Shown here piece after piece: positions 33,303 to 41,423 of a DNA stretch of 64,000 bases (within the stretch, counting starts at the first letter, position 1; every line of letters begins with the position of its first letter). Made by a program: the position numbers and the translations under genes. Under the pieces are notes generated by a model, which did not search any database, was not told where the DNA came from, and saw only the letters and a program-made list of their open reading frames with translations. The stretch comes from Brevibacillus laterosporus (lineage in GTDB: Bacteria > Bacillota > Bacilli > Brevibacillales > Brevibacillaceae): assembly GCA_007833815.1 (NCBI GenBank), contig CP033464.1, forward strand, positions 4,954,001-5,018,000. Direction: 5' to 3'.

Positions 33303-33315
33303 ACATAGGTAAAAA

Positions 33316-34941
33316 TTATAGATAGACAACGTGGTGAGATCCATCGCGCTCGAAAGCTGTAGTCACCAATCGATCCACCAAATCAGGTCCAAAGCGGTTC
33401 AGATACGTAAAAATCGGATATACGCGCTCTTGCCAGTTTTCCTGAGGAACGATGGCTTGTTCTAAACGCAGAACTCGATCCACCTCTACTTGATGTTTGT
33501 AAAGAATAGCTTCTTTAGTGCGCTTTTGCATAAAATCAACATCCTGTACAACACGCTCTACATTTTTTTGGGCCAATTGAGCCAAGCCCTGATCATACGC
33601 TACTATATCTTGTAATAGATCCTGATACTGCATCTTTAATTCACGTTTCTTCTGTTCAAAACGCTGAGCAAATCCCTGATCATCCAGCGATTGTAGCCAC
33701 TCATTTTTCCAATCAGTAAATCGGGTAAATAGCGTCTCATAACTTACTTGCTTTTGTTCTCTAATTTTCTCTAGAGCACCCTCCATCAACGTGACAGAGG
33801 TTCGTTTCAAGACGATAGGCATCTCATAGCCAAATGCGGCAAAATACTTTTTAAAGTAGGCCCAATAAGCGACTTCCCCTGGACCACCAACAAAAGCCAA
33901 GGTTGGTAATAAATGCTCCTGCATCAAGGGACGCGTTACTACATTGGCACTAAAACGCTCTGGTGCTTCTTCAAGAATGTCGAGCAATTCTGTTTGTGTA
34001 TAAACATTGCCTCCATCTTTACTTTGAAACCCACCTTCGACCCGTTCCATTAATACACGCTCTCTTTGTTCATAGAAAAAGAAATTCGCTTGTTGAGGTT
34101 GAATGTCGAGCTGCTCAGGATAACCCTTTTCTCGCAGGTCAGCCTGTGTCTGTAATAACGCCTCATTCATCTTCTCATTTTCCCGTATGATTTGTTCAAA
34201 TACAGGCTGCTCAAGCTGACGTACAATAGGTAGAGAGGATTCAATGAACACCAGTCCGTGCGAACCAAACAGGCGCGCCATCAGTAACGCGAACCAATCC
34301 ACTAATGTATGCGAGCATCGGGCCGTCTCCTCTAGACAACATCGGATTGTCTCGCTATAGTCCGTCTCGGTTTCTTCAGCAAAGAAGTCTTCGATGACCC
34401 GCAACATATCAGCTTGTTCCACAGCTATGTCTGTAGCAGAGTGTTTCCCAATATGTTTTGCTTTTATTTTTACTTTTCGAATCTCTTTCGTTTGCGTTTG
34501 TTGATAAAAATGATTAATTTCTTCCCAATCGTGATCTTCGCCAGCAATCCAGAACATCGGAATGACCGATACACCCAACTGTGCAGAGGTCTGCCTAGCC
34601 AATTGAATGACATCAATCGCTTTGTATATGGTATAAAGAGGTCCCGTAAGTAGCCCTGCCTGTTGACCCGATACCACAACCAAGGAATCAGATTCACGTA
34701 GCTTCTCTATCATGTCTAAAGCCGCTTCATGATTTTCGATATCCTGATTATAGGTATGCAGAGCATCCGCTAACAAATTACGATGCGGATAGCTTTGCTT
34801 AGACACATGACGCATGCGCGTGACATACGATTGAGAGTCATAGGGAGCATATGTAAAAAAAGAGAGAGCTCTAGAGCTTTCCTTCTGAAAATCGCTTTGA
34901 AACGGATTTACTGCTGGTACGTGCCATTTTGTAGTATTCAT
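33316..34941 (-). CDS. bshC: BshC, putative cysteine ligase of bacillithiol synthesis
   Basis: A 541-residue protein of the BshC (YllA) family, which adds cysteine to glucosaminyl-malate in the last step of bacillithiol synthesis. Seen: VVVSGQQAGLLTGPLYTIYKAID, VIPMFWIAGEDHDWEEINHFY, PLMQEHLLPTLAFVGGPGEVAYWAYFKKYF and a coiled coil near 380-470. The order panE, DUF3397, bshC, mraZ matches Bacillus, here with a cupin regulator, ahcY and others inserted. A TGC-TATAAT extended -10 lies upstream at 34980-34988. Confidence 0.95.
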   Translation of the reverse strand: MNTTKWHVPAVNPFQSDFQKESSRALSFFTYAPYDSQSYVTRMRHVSKQSYPHRNLLADALHTYNQDIENHEAALDMIEKLRESDSLVVVSGQQAGLLTGPLYTIYKAIDVIQLARQTSAQLGVSVIPMFWIAGEDHDWEEINHFYQQTQTKEIRKVKIKAKHIGKHSATDIAVEQADMLRVIEDFFAEETETDYSETIRCCLEETARCSHTLVDWFALLMARLFGSHGLVFIESSLPIVRQLEQPVFEQIIRENEKMNEALLQTQADLREKGYPEQLDIQPQQANFFFYEQRERVLMERVEGGFQSKDGGNVYTQTELLDILEEAPERFSANVVTRPLMQEHLLPTLAFVGGPGEVAYWAYFKKYFAAFGYEMPIVLKRTSVTLMEGALEKIREQKQVSYETLFTRFTDWKNEWLQSLDDQGFAQRFEQKKRELKMQYQDLLQDIVAYDQGLAQLAQKNVERVVQDVDFMQKRTKEAILYKHQVEVDRVLRLEQAIVPQENWQERVYPIFTYLNRFGPDLVDRLVTTAFERDGSHHVVYL

Positions 34942-34979
34942 TCGTCCCCTACTTTCGCCCTTTCAAATTGTTATTTTAA

Positions 34980-34988
34980 ATTATAGCA
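34980..34988 (-). promoter_or_regulatory. Extended -10 promoter of bshC
   Basis: On minus TGC directly followed by a perfect TATAAT (34985-34980), about 40 bases before the bshC start. No good -35 box is seen 17 bases upstream, which is allowed for extended -10 promoters. Confidence 0.45.
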
Positions 34989-35002
34989 CGGCGAGCAAGC
35001 AC

Positions 35003-35034
35003 GAAAAACAGGACCCCTCCCTGGAAGTGTCCTG
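35003..35034 (-). terminator. Terminator after the cupin regulator gene
   Basis: On minus CAGGAC pairs with GTCCTG, followed by TTTTTCG, 27 bases after the stop of the upstream gene. It separates that unit from bshC. Confidence 0.75.
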
Positions 35035-35060
35035 CAAAGTTTATTTTTTATCACCAATCT

Positions 35061-35618
35061 TTAAAATCTAGGTGAAGAAACGGACCAAATAGCAATGGTT
35101 TGCGCATCGCTCACATTGGCAACCGTATGTAACTGTGCCTTGTCAAAATAAATACTGTCTCCGGCTTCCAGTTGATACTCATCCTCTGTCAATTTAACCT
35201 GCAACTGACCTTCTACTACGACTAGACACTCTTCCCCCTCATGAGAGACAAAGACATCCTTCGCCTGTTCTCCAGGCTGTAGACGTACCTCCATAACTGC
35301 CAGTTTAGAGGCACCACCGCCAGATAATAACGAATATGTGCCTGTAGAGTCAGGGAACACCATTTGTCGACGCTTATCTTTACGAACGACATGGATATGA
35401 CTTTGCTCTACATCTTCAAAAAAGTGAATCAGCGGAGCCTCCAGGGCTTTCGTGATGCGCCACAAAGATTCCAAAGATGGCTGTGAAATTCCTCTTTCTA
35501 CTTGACTTAATAAGCCTTTGCTTAAACCCGTTTTTGAGGCCATAACTTCCAAGGTGTATCCTTTTTCCTTACGAACGGCCCTAATTTTGTTTCCTATTAG
35601 CTCTATGGGTAACGTCAT
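35061..35618 (-). CDS. XRE-family transcriptional regulator with a cupin sensor domain
   Basis: N-terminal helix-turn-helix (GNKIRAVRKEKGYTLEVMASKTGLSKGLLSQVERGISQPSLESLWRIT) followed by a cupin barrel (VMEVRLQPGEQAKDVFVSHEGEECLVVVEGQLQVKLTEDEYQLEAGDSIYFDKAQLHTVAN) that should bind a small ligand. Similar proteins control polyamine, amino-acid or stress genes; the target here is unknown. Weak ribosome-binding site; an in-frame TTG four codons earlier is possible. It lies 18 bases after the DUF3397 gene and may be co-transcribed with panE. Confidence 0.88.
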   Translation of the reverse strand: MTLPIELIGNKIRAVRKEKGYTLEVMASKTGLSKGLLSQVERGISQPSLESLWRITKALEAPLIHFFEDVEQSHIHVVRKDKRRQMVFPDSTGTYSLLSGGGASKLAVMEVRLQPGEQAKDVFVSHEGEECLVVVEGQLQVKLTEDEYQLEAGDSIYFDKAQLHTVANVSDAQTIAIWSVSSPRF

Positions 35619-35636
35619 CCTATGCACCAACCTTCG

Positions 35637-36047
35637 TTACATGATAGACAAACCAACATGCGCGGCCTGCATCGTTTTATAGATGCCGGTTGTAAATAGA
35701 TAGAAGTAGGTAAACACGAACATGATAAAGGAAATTCGCCAAGTAGAAAAACCTATTTTCTTCCAGGAAACCCTTCCGCGCACCTTCATTTGTAGAAAGA
35801 ACAGCATTCCTGCCAAGCCAAGGAGAAGCAATAGAATTAGTATCCAAGCAGAAACTGCTTCAGGCCATATTCCTTTGTAGATCTGAGCAACCGAAATAAC
35901 AAAAAAAATATTCGTAATATTCACAGACCACACAACAGCTTTTTTTTGCTGTTTTTTCCAAAAAAATACTGTAAAGAACGTGATTATGAAAGCTACGAAA
36001 GGAAAAATGGTTAATACACCCCAAAAATTTTTAAAGAGAGAGAGCAA
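35637..36047 (-). CDS. DUF3397-family membrane protein
   Basis: A 136-residue protein with four membrane segments (WGVLTIFPFVAFIITFFTVFF, VNITNIFFVISVAQIY, WILILLLLLGLAGMLFFL, ISFIMFVFTYFYLFTTGIY). DUF3397 proteins are found in Bacillales between panE and bshC. The function is unknown. Five bases separate it from panE. Confidence 0.82.
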   Translation of the reverse strand: MLSLFKNFWGVLTIFPFVAFIITFFTVFFWKKQQKKAVVWSVNITNIFFVISVAQIYKGIWPEAVSAWILILLLLLGLAGMLFFLQMKVRGRVSWKKIGFSTWRISFIMFVFTYFYLFTTGIYKTMQAAHVGLSIM

Positions 36048-36052
36048 TGGAC

Positions 36053-36994
36053 TTATCCCCTTTGGGCCATCAAGCCTGCTTTGAGAAGAGTTGCTTTGTA
36101 TACTGCCTCCTGCTGTGGCGTTGCTATATTAAGCTCTCTTCCTCGCTTTACAATATAGCCATTGATTGCTTCAATCTCCAATGGACGATAATTCAGCAGG
36201 TCCTGTAGCATTGAAGAATAATTTCTGGATGTATTTCGGCAAATTTGTACAATTTCCTGCCAAGTTGATTCGTCAATTTTTTGCCCGTGTAAGGATGCGA
36301 CTTCTTTTGCCTCTACAAATAGCCTTTTCATAAGGCTCACTGTATCTGGAGAATCAAGCAATGCACCATTCGGAATTTCAAATAGAGTAGTCAGCGGATT
36401 AATGACAGCATTCGCCATCAACTTTCGCCACATCACCATATGAATGTCTAAAACATACATGATGTCAAGCCCAGCCACCTCCCCCATAGAAAGGAATGCT
36501 TCGATTATTGGGTCTAAGATGAGTGACTCCTGATCTTGTCCGACAATCGAACCTAATTGCCAAATCCCCTTACCCGTATGTTCCACTTCCGTAAAAGAGT
36601 GGCGTCGCGCCCCTTCGGTATGAACGCCAAGATAAATCTGGTTAAGAGCCAGCACCTCCTTCAGTTGATCGTCGTGACCCATGCCATTTTGTACAGCAAG
36701 AATGCGTGCACTCGGAGCAAGTTTACGTAAGACAGGCAATACCTCAGTGAGACTTGTCTGTTTGACCGCTAACACATAGAGATCAGCTTCTGGAAGGGCA
36801 CCCTCCATAGAGACGGCTTGTATGTGAATTCGTTTCTGTTCGCCTTGTAAGGAGCGCAACAGTAGACCGTACTGAGTTAGTTCATCCGCCTGCTGTCGCG
36901 TACGTGTAATCACCTGCACCTGTGAACCTGCTAGACACAATCTGGCAGCCAACAACAATCCAACAGATCCGCCACCAATGATTGCGATTTTCAT
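36053..36994 (-). CDS. panE: 2-dehydropantoate 2-reductase
   Basis: An NADPH-dependent ketopantoate reductase of pantothenate (coenzyme A) synthesis, about 313 residues. Nucleotide fold MKIAIIGGGSVGLLLAARLCLAG, then YVLAVKQTSL, ILAVQNGMGHDD with the conserved Asn, and in the C-terminal domain WRKLMANAVINPLTTLFEIPNG with the catalytic Lys. The start at 36994 follows GGGAG by five bases; the TTG four codons earlier overlaps it. The family also contains ketopantoate-reductase-like enzymes of other use, so the substrate is an inference. Confidence 0.9.
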   Translation of the reverse strand: MKIAIIGGGSVGLLLAARLCLAGSQVQVITRTRQQADELTQYGLLLRSLQGEQKRIHIQAVSMEGALPEADLYVLAVKQTSLTEVLPVLRKLAPSARILAVQNGMGHDDQLKEVLALNQIYLGVHTEGARRHSFTEVEHTGKGIWQLGSIVGQDQESLILDPIIEAFLSMGEVAGLDIMYVLDIHMVMWRKLMANAVINPLTTLFEIPNGALLDSPDTVSLMKRLFVEAKEVASLHGQKIDESTWQEIVQICRNTSRNYSSMLQDLLNYRPLEIEAINGYIVKRGRELNIATPQQEAVYKATLLKAGLMAQRG

Positions 36995-37144
36995 AAAAAC
37001 TCCCAACCTTTATCACATAAGTTAGATACAATCAGCATAACAAATAATCACGAGGCGGAAAATGCCTTACATAAAATTTTTTGTGGAATGTTTCTGAAAA
37101 CTAACTTATAATCCCCTTGAAAACAACTAGAAGGTGGGTTACGT

Positions 37145-37834
37145 ATGGAATATCATATTATGGGCTCTACCATGCAAGCTCTCCAATTTAACTTACAACC
37201 CGGTGAGCGACTGTTTACCGAATCGGGATCAATGACTTGGATGAGTGAAAATATCAAAATGGACACCAGCTTTAGGGGAGGCATGCTCAAATCTCTTGGC
37301 CGAGCGTTTGCTGGAGAATCTTTGACCTTCACCATTTTTGAAGCGCAACGTACACCTGGTATGATTGCTTTTGCGCCAGCAGCGCCAGGTAAAATAATTC
37401 CGTTAACCATCCAACCGGGATACGAAATTATTGCTCAAAAACACGCCTTTTTGGTGGGAACAGAAAACATTGATGTCTCCATCCATTTCCAAAAAAAACT
37501 AGGTACGGGCTTTTTTGGCGGAGAAGGCTTCATCATGCAGCGTTTAAGTGGTCGCGGAATGGTCTTTTTAGAAATCGACGGCGAAGTAGCTGAGATGGAA
37601 TTACAGCACGGGGAGGTCATTAAGGTGGACACAGCCCATGTTGCAGCCTATGAATCCTCTGTTGATATGAGCATTGAGCGTATTAAAGGCATTAAAAATG
37701 TTATTTTTGGCGGAGAAGGTCTATTTTTAACAACCTTACGTGGTCCAGGTAAAATCTGGCTACAAACCATGACTATCGCCGGATTGGCAGGTAAAATTGC
37801 GTCTAGCATGGGAAAGTCCGGTAACGGCGGATGA
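37145..37834 (+). CDS. AIM24/TIGR00266-family protein
   Basis: A 229-residue protein of the AIM24 (TIGR00266) beta-helix family: MEYHIMGSTMQALQFNLQPGERLFTESGSMTWMS, TPGMIAFAPAAPGKIIPL, GTGFFGGEGFIMQRLSGRGMVFLEIDGEV and GLFLTTLRGPGKIWLQTM. The bacterial role is unknown; the yeast namesake is mitochondrial. A TATAAT lies at 37107-37112 with no clear -35 box, and GAAGGTGGG precedes the ATG. It is a single-gene unit divergent from panE. Confidence 0.9.
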   Translation: MEYHIMGSTMQALQFNLQPGERLFTESGSMTWMSENIKMDTSFRGGMLKSLGRAFAGESLTFTIFEAQRTPGMIAFAPAAPGKIIPLTIQPGYEIIAQKHAFLVGTENIDVSIHFQKKLGTGFFGGEGFIMQRLSGRGMVFLEIDGEVAEMELQHGEVIKVDTAHVAAYESSVDMSIERIKGIKNVIFGGEGLFLTTLRGPGKIWLQTMTIAGLAGKIASSMGKSGNGG

Positions 37835-37894
37835 TTAACGGAGTTGGAGATTTATTTAAGGATTGAATTCCCGTCGTTCTATAGTAAGGCTAGA

Positions 37895-37928
37895 AAGGGA
37901 CCCCTACTGCGGAGTCCCTTCTTTTTTA
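37895..37928 (+). terminator. Terminator between the convergent AIM24 and acyl-CoA carboxylase genes
   Basis: AAGGGAC pairs with GTCCCTT around a 12-base loop and is followed by CTTTTTTA on plus. It touches the stop codon of the opposing gene and may also serve the minus strand weakly. Confidence 0.8.
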
Positions 37929-39467
37929 TACTGGATAAACCGGATGTTTGCGATTGGTAAACGTTTGCTGTTTACATTGGTAAGCATCAAAGCGCCAGAT
38001 TAACTCAGTTCGCAGGTTAGACGGTTCAATAATAGCATCCACAATCAATTCAGAAGCAAGTAGATAAATGTCGATATCCTCTTGATACTCCTGACGTTTT
38101 TCCATAATAAATGCCTGACGCTCCTGCGGGTCCTCAATCGCTTGAATTTTGTTACTATAGACAGCATTTACGGCCGCCTCTGGTCCCATCACAGCAATTT
38201 GTGCATGAGGCAAAGCAAGAGTAGCATCTGGTTCAAATGCAGAGCTAGCCATCGCATACAGACCGGCACCGTAGGCTTTTCTCACAATAACAGAAATTTT
38301 TGGTACAGTCGCTTCAGCCATTGCTGAGATCATTTTAGCTCCGTGGCGAATAATGCCAGCACGCTCTACCGCTGTCCCGATCATAAATCCTGGCACATCG
38401 GCAAGGAACAAGAGAGGAATATGGAAGGCATCACATAAGGTCACGAAGCGCGCTGCTTTATCCGCTGAATCAACGAACAACACGCCACCTTTGACACGTG
38501 GTTGGTTCGCTATAATTCCTACTGGTTTTCCGTCTAAACGAGCTAAACCGGTAATCAACTCTTGAGCAAATAATTTTTTGATTTCAAAGAATGATCCATC
38601 GTCTACCAGCGTATCAATCAAATCATACATGTTAAATGGCGCATTCTGATTTTCTGGGATGAGTGCATTGATATCTTTTGCTGTCTCTACTGGAGATTTG
38701 GCTTCTACCACTGGCGGTTGTTGTTGATAATGCGATGGGAAAAAGCCAAGATAACGACGTGCTGATGTAATAGCTTCTTGTTCGCTTGCAGCTAGGACAT
38801 CCCCACAACCGCTCACGCTACAATGCATACGAGCCCCGCCCAGTTCTTCTAGCGATACTTTTTGACCAATAACCATCTCAGCCATCCGTGGAGAACCTAA
38901 GTACATACTTGCATTATTTTCTACCATGATCACGATATCGCAAAAAGCTGGTATATATGCCCCTCCTGCAGCAGAAGGGCCAAAGAGGATGCAAATTTGC
39001 GGGATTTTACCTGATAATTTCACCTGATTATAAAAAATGCGTCCTGCTCCACGACGACCTGGGAACATTTCCAACTGATCTGTGATACGTGCTCCCGCTG
39101 AATCAACAAGATATAGCAGGGGAACGCATAGTTTTTCCGCTGTCTCTTGAATACGAATAATTTTTTCTACCGTTCTGGAGCCCCATGATCCCGCCTTCAC
39201 TGTAGAATCGTTGGCCATGACGCATACCGTTTGTCCATTTACTTTACCAATCGCGGTGACTACTCCATCTGCCGGTAGATCGCCCGCCTTATAGTTCGCA
39301 AACAAACCATCCTCTAGCGTATACTCACCCTGGTCAAACAATAGAGTCAGTCGATCACGCACAAACAGCTTACCTTGTTCCTTTTGCTTTTCATGGTATT
39401 TCGGATCTCCACCTTGTTTTACTTGTTCCATCCGCTGCCGCAATATCTCTTCCATTGATTGGCTCAT
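37926..39467 (-). CDS. yngE: Acyl-CoA carboxylase carboxyltransferase subunit (YngE type)
   Basis: A 513-residue biotin-dependent carboxyltransferase: RDRLTLLFDQGEYTLEDGLFAN, LVDSAGARITDQLEMFPGRRGAGRIFYNQVKLSGKIPQI, FGPSAAGGAYIPAFCD in the first half, and PVGIIANQPRVKGGVLFVDSADKAARFVTLCDAFHIPLLFLADVPGFMIG, KAYGAGLYAMASSAFEPD in the second. Probable substrate is 3-methylcrotonyl-CoA, because the operon also encodes an enoyl-CoA hydratase and an HMG-CoA lyase; propionyl-CoA cannot be excluded. Last gene of the operon. In Bacillus the yng operon is expressed in the mother cell. Confidence 0.93.
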   Translation of the reverse strand: MSQSMEEILRQRMEQVKQGGDPKYHEKQKEQGKLFVRDRLTLLFDQGEYTLEDGLFANYKAGDLPADGVVTAIGKVNGQTVCVMANDSTVKAGSWGSRTVEKIIRIQETAEKLCVPLLYLVDSAGARITDQLEMFPGRRGAGRIFYNQVKLSGKIPQICILFGPSAAGGAYIPAFCDIVIMVENNASMYLGSPRMAEMVIGQKVSLEELGGARMHCSVSGCGDVLAASEQEAITSARRYLGFFPSHYQQQPPVVEAKSPVETAKDINALIPENQNAPFNMYDLIDTLVDDGSFFEIKKLFAQELITGLARLDGKPVGIIANQPRVKGGVLFVDSADKAARFVTLCDAFHIPLLFLADVPGFMIGTAVERAGIIRHGAKMISAMAEATVPKISVIVRKAYGAGLYAMASSAFEPDATLALPHAQIAVMGPEAAVNAVYSNKIQAIEDPQERQAFIMEKRQEYQEDIDIYLLASELIVDAIIEPSNLRTELIWRFDAYQCKQQTFTNRKHPVYPV

Positions 39468-39483
39468 CTTTTATCCCCCTAGC

Positions 39484-40257
39484 TTATTCCCCTCGATATA
39501 CGGGCTTCCGTTTTTCTGCAAAAGCTACAAGTCCCTCTAGGCGGTCTTTCGTTGGAACTAGGATTTGGTATGCATTACTCTCTATCGCTAATCCTGTTGC
39601 CATGTCCACCTCCATGCCAAAATCAATCGCCCATTTAGCTTGAGCAAGGGCAATCGGTGCGTTCAAAGCTATCTGTTGAGCAAGAGAAAGAGAAGTATCT
39701 AGCACCTGTTCTACTGGAGCTATTTGATTAACCAGACCAATTTCCAGTGCTTCTTGGGCTCCAATGCGACGTGCTGTCAGAATTAATTCCTTCGCCTTTC
39801 CTTTTCCAATCAATCTAGGTAGTCTCTGTGTCCCCCCAGCACCTGGGATAATTCCAAGCGATGTTTCGGTTAAACCCGTTTGTGCTGTCTCACTCATAAC
39901 ACGCAGATCGCAAGCAAGAGCAAGTTCCAAACCACCGCCAAAAGCAACCCCGTTCATTGCAGCAATTACCGGTACAGACAAACGTTCCACTTGGGTAAAT
40001 ACATCGCGGATCGTGCGAATATACTGCTGCACCTGTGACTGTTGCATCGTTTTTCTCTCTTTTAAATCGGCTCCAGAACAAAAGGCTTTGTCACCAGCTC
40101 CCGTAATGACTACAACACGGATCTCTGCATCAGTAGCTACCTCCGTCAGTAGGCGCTGAAATCGCTCTAGCGTCACTAGATTTAAGCAATTGTATACCTC
40201 TGGACGCTGAATGGTAAGGATGCCCACCTGACCTTGTCTTTCAAGTTGAATGCTCAT
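39484..40257 (-). CDS. yngF: Enoyl-CoA hydratase, probably methylglutaconyl-CoA hydratase (YngF type)
   Basis: A 257-residue crotonase: GAGDKAFCSGADLKER and AAMNGVAFGGGLELALACDLRV form the oxyanion hole, and LTETSLGIIPGAGGTQRLPRLIGKGKAKELILTARRI holds the catalytic glutamates. In leucine breakdown this enzyme hydrates 3-methylglutaconyl-CoA to HMG-CoA. Its place between the carboxylase and the lyase supports that substrate. AAGGAGGGG precedes the ATG. Confidence 0.92.
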   Translation of the reverse strand: MSIQLERQGQVGILTIQRPEVYNCLNLVTLERFQRLLTEVATDAEIRVVVITGAGDKAFCSGADLKERKTMQQSQVQQYIRTIRDVFTQVERLSVPVIAAMNGVAFGGGLELALACDLRVMSETAQTGLTETSLGIIPGAGGTQRLPRLIGKGKAKELILTARRIGAQEALEIGLVNQIAPVEQVLDTSLSLAQQIALNAPIALAQAKWAIDFGMEVDMATGLAIESNAYQILVPTKDRLEGLVAFAEKRKPVYRGE

Positions 40258-40270
40258 ACGCCCCTCCTTA

Positions 40271-41155
40271 TCACCCTGTCGCCGTCTTTAATACTTTGGA
40301 TGGTAATTCTCGTCCCAAGATTTTCTGAATGAATTGACCTGCTTCAACCAACTTATCTAGATCAATTCCAGTGTCATAGCCCATTCCATGCAATAAGTAC
40401 ACAACATCTTCCGTAGAAATGTTGCCTGCAGCTCCGGGAGCATAAGGACATCCCCCCAGGCCACCAATCGAGCTGTCAAATGTGCTAATTCCATGTTGCA
40501 AAGCCGCTACCACATTAGCTAAACCTGTTCCTCGTGTATCATGAAAGTGACCAGCAAACCAGGTAGCCCCCCACTCTTTGTCAAAAGTAGCAAATACCTC
40601 ATGTACCTGCCGCGGAGTTGCAACTCCAATGGTGTCACCGATGGATAGCTGATACACACCCATAGCGAGTAGCTTCTCCACGACTCGCATACTTTCCGTC
40701 AAAGACACCTCACCCTCATAAGGACAACCAAAAACAGTAGAGATATAGCCGCGGACCCGCAGCCCCATCTTTTGTGCTTCTTCAGCCACTTCTGCCAATA
40801 CACCATAGGTATCTTCCCGTGTTTTATTAATGTTCTTGAAATTATGGGCTTCACTGGCCGACATGAAAATCGCTATCTCATCCACCTGATTCGCAGTTAT
40901 TCGTTGCAGACCTGTCAGGTTAGGCGTCAGCACACTATAGTGAACGCCATCTAATCGAGATATACCAGCAAGAACCTGCGTGGCATCGGACAATTGCGGA
41001 ATCCATTTAGGATGCACGAGCGAGGTCGCTTCAATATGGCGGACTCCCGATTGTGCCAGCTTCTCGATCAGCTCGATTTTATGTTCTGTACTGATGACCG
41101 CCCCTTCATTTTGTAAACCATCTCGCGGTCCTACTTCATACACGGTAATCTGCAT
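40271..41155 (-). CDS. yngG: Hydroxymethylglutaryl-CoA lyase (YngG type)
   Basis: A 294-residue TIM-barrel lyase of the HMGL family that splits HMG-CoA to acetoacetate and acetyl-CoA. Seen: YEVGPRDGLQNE (metal and substrate Asp/Arg), EATSLVHPKWIPQL, AEEAQKMGLRVRGYISTVFGCPYEGEV, SIGDTIGVATPRQV, WFAGHFHDTRGTGLANVVAAL (metal His pair) and the catalytic loop GGLGGCPYAPGAAGNISTED with its cysteine. It closes the leucine route begun by the carboxylase. Confidence 0.95.
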   Translation of the reverse strand: MQITVYEVGPRDGLQNEGAVISTEHKIELIEKLAQSGVRHIEATSLVHPKWIPQLSDATQVLAGISRLDGVHYSVLTPNLTGLQRITANQVDEIAIFMSASEAHNFKNINKTREDTYGVLAEVAEEAQKMGLRVRGYISTVFGCPYEGEVSLTESMRVVEKLLAMGVYQLSIGDTIGVATPRQVHEVFATFDKEWGATWFAGHFHDTRGTGLANVVAALQHGISTFDSSIGGLGGCPYAPGAAGNISTEDVVYLLHGMGYDTGIDLDKLVEAGQFIQKILGRELPSKVLKTATG

Positions 41156-41205
41156 AGGAATTCAGCTCCTCAACCGAACGATCGCTCAGTTTGTTTGCAA
41201 AAAAA

Positions 41206-41418
41206 TTATTCTAACTCTAGAAGAACATCTCCCTCATTGACAAAATCCCCCACATTCACTTTAACCGTCGCCACTTTTCCAGTAATCTCTGCTTGAATCG
41301 GCACTTCCATTTTCATGGATTCTAACATAACAACATCTGCTCCCGCACTTACTTCCGCCCCTGCTTGCGCCAATAATTGAATAACCGTTCCTGCCATACT
41401 TGCTGTTACTTGTTTCAT
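41206..41418 (-). CDS. yngHB: Biotin carboxyl carrier protein (YngHB type)
   Basis: A 70-residue biotinyl domain: VTASMAGTVIQLLAQAGAEVSAG, the biotinylation motif LESMKMEVPI (lysine 36 or so), and VKVNVGDFVNEGDVLLELE. It carries carboxybiotin between the biotin carboxylase upstream and the carboxyltransferase downstream. It is a free-standing carrier as in the Bacillus yng operon, not fused to the carboxylase. AAAGGAGTG precedes the ATG. Confidence 0.93.
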   Translation of the reverse strand: MKQVTASMAGTVIQLLAQAGAEVSAGADVVMLESMKMEVPIQAEITGKVATVKVNVGDFVNEGDVLLELE

Positions 41419-41423
41419 CTCAT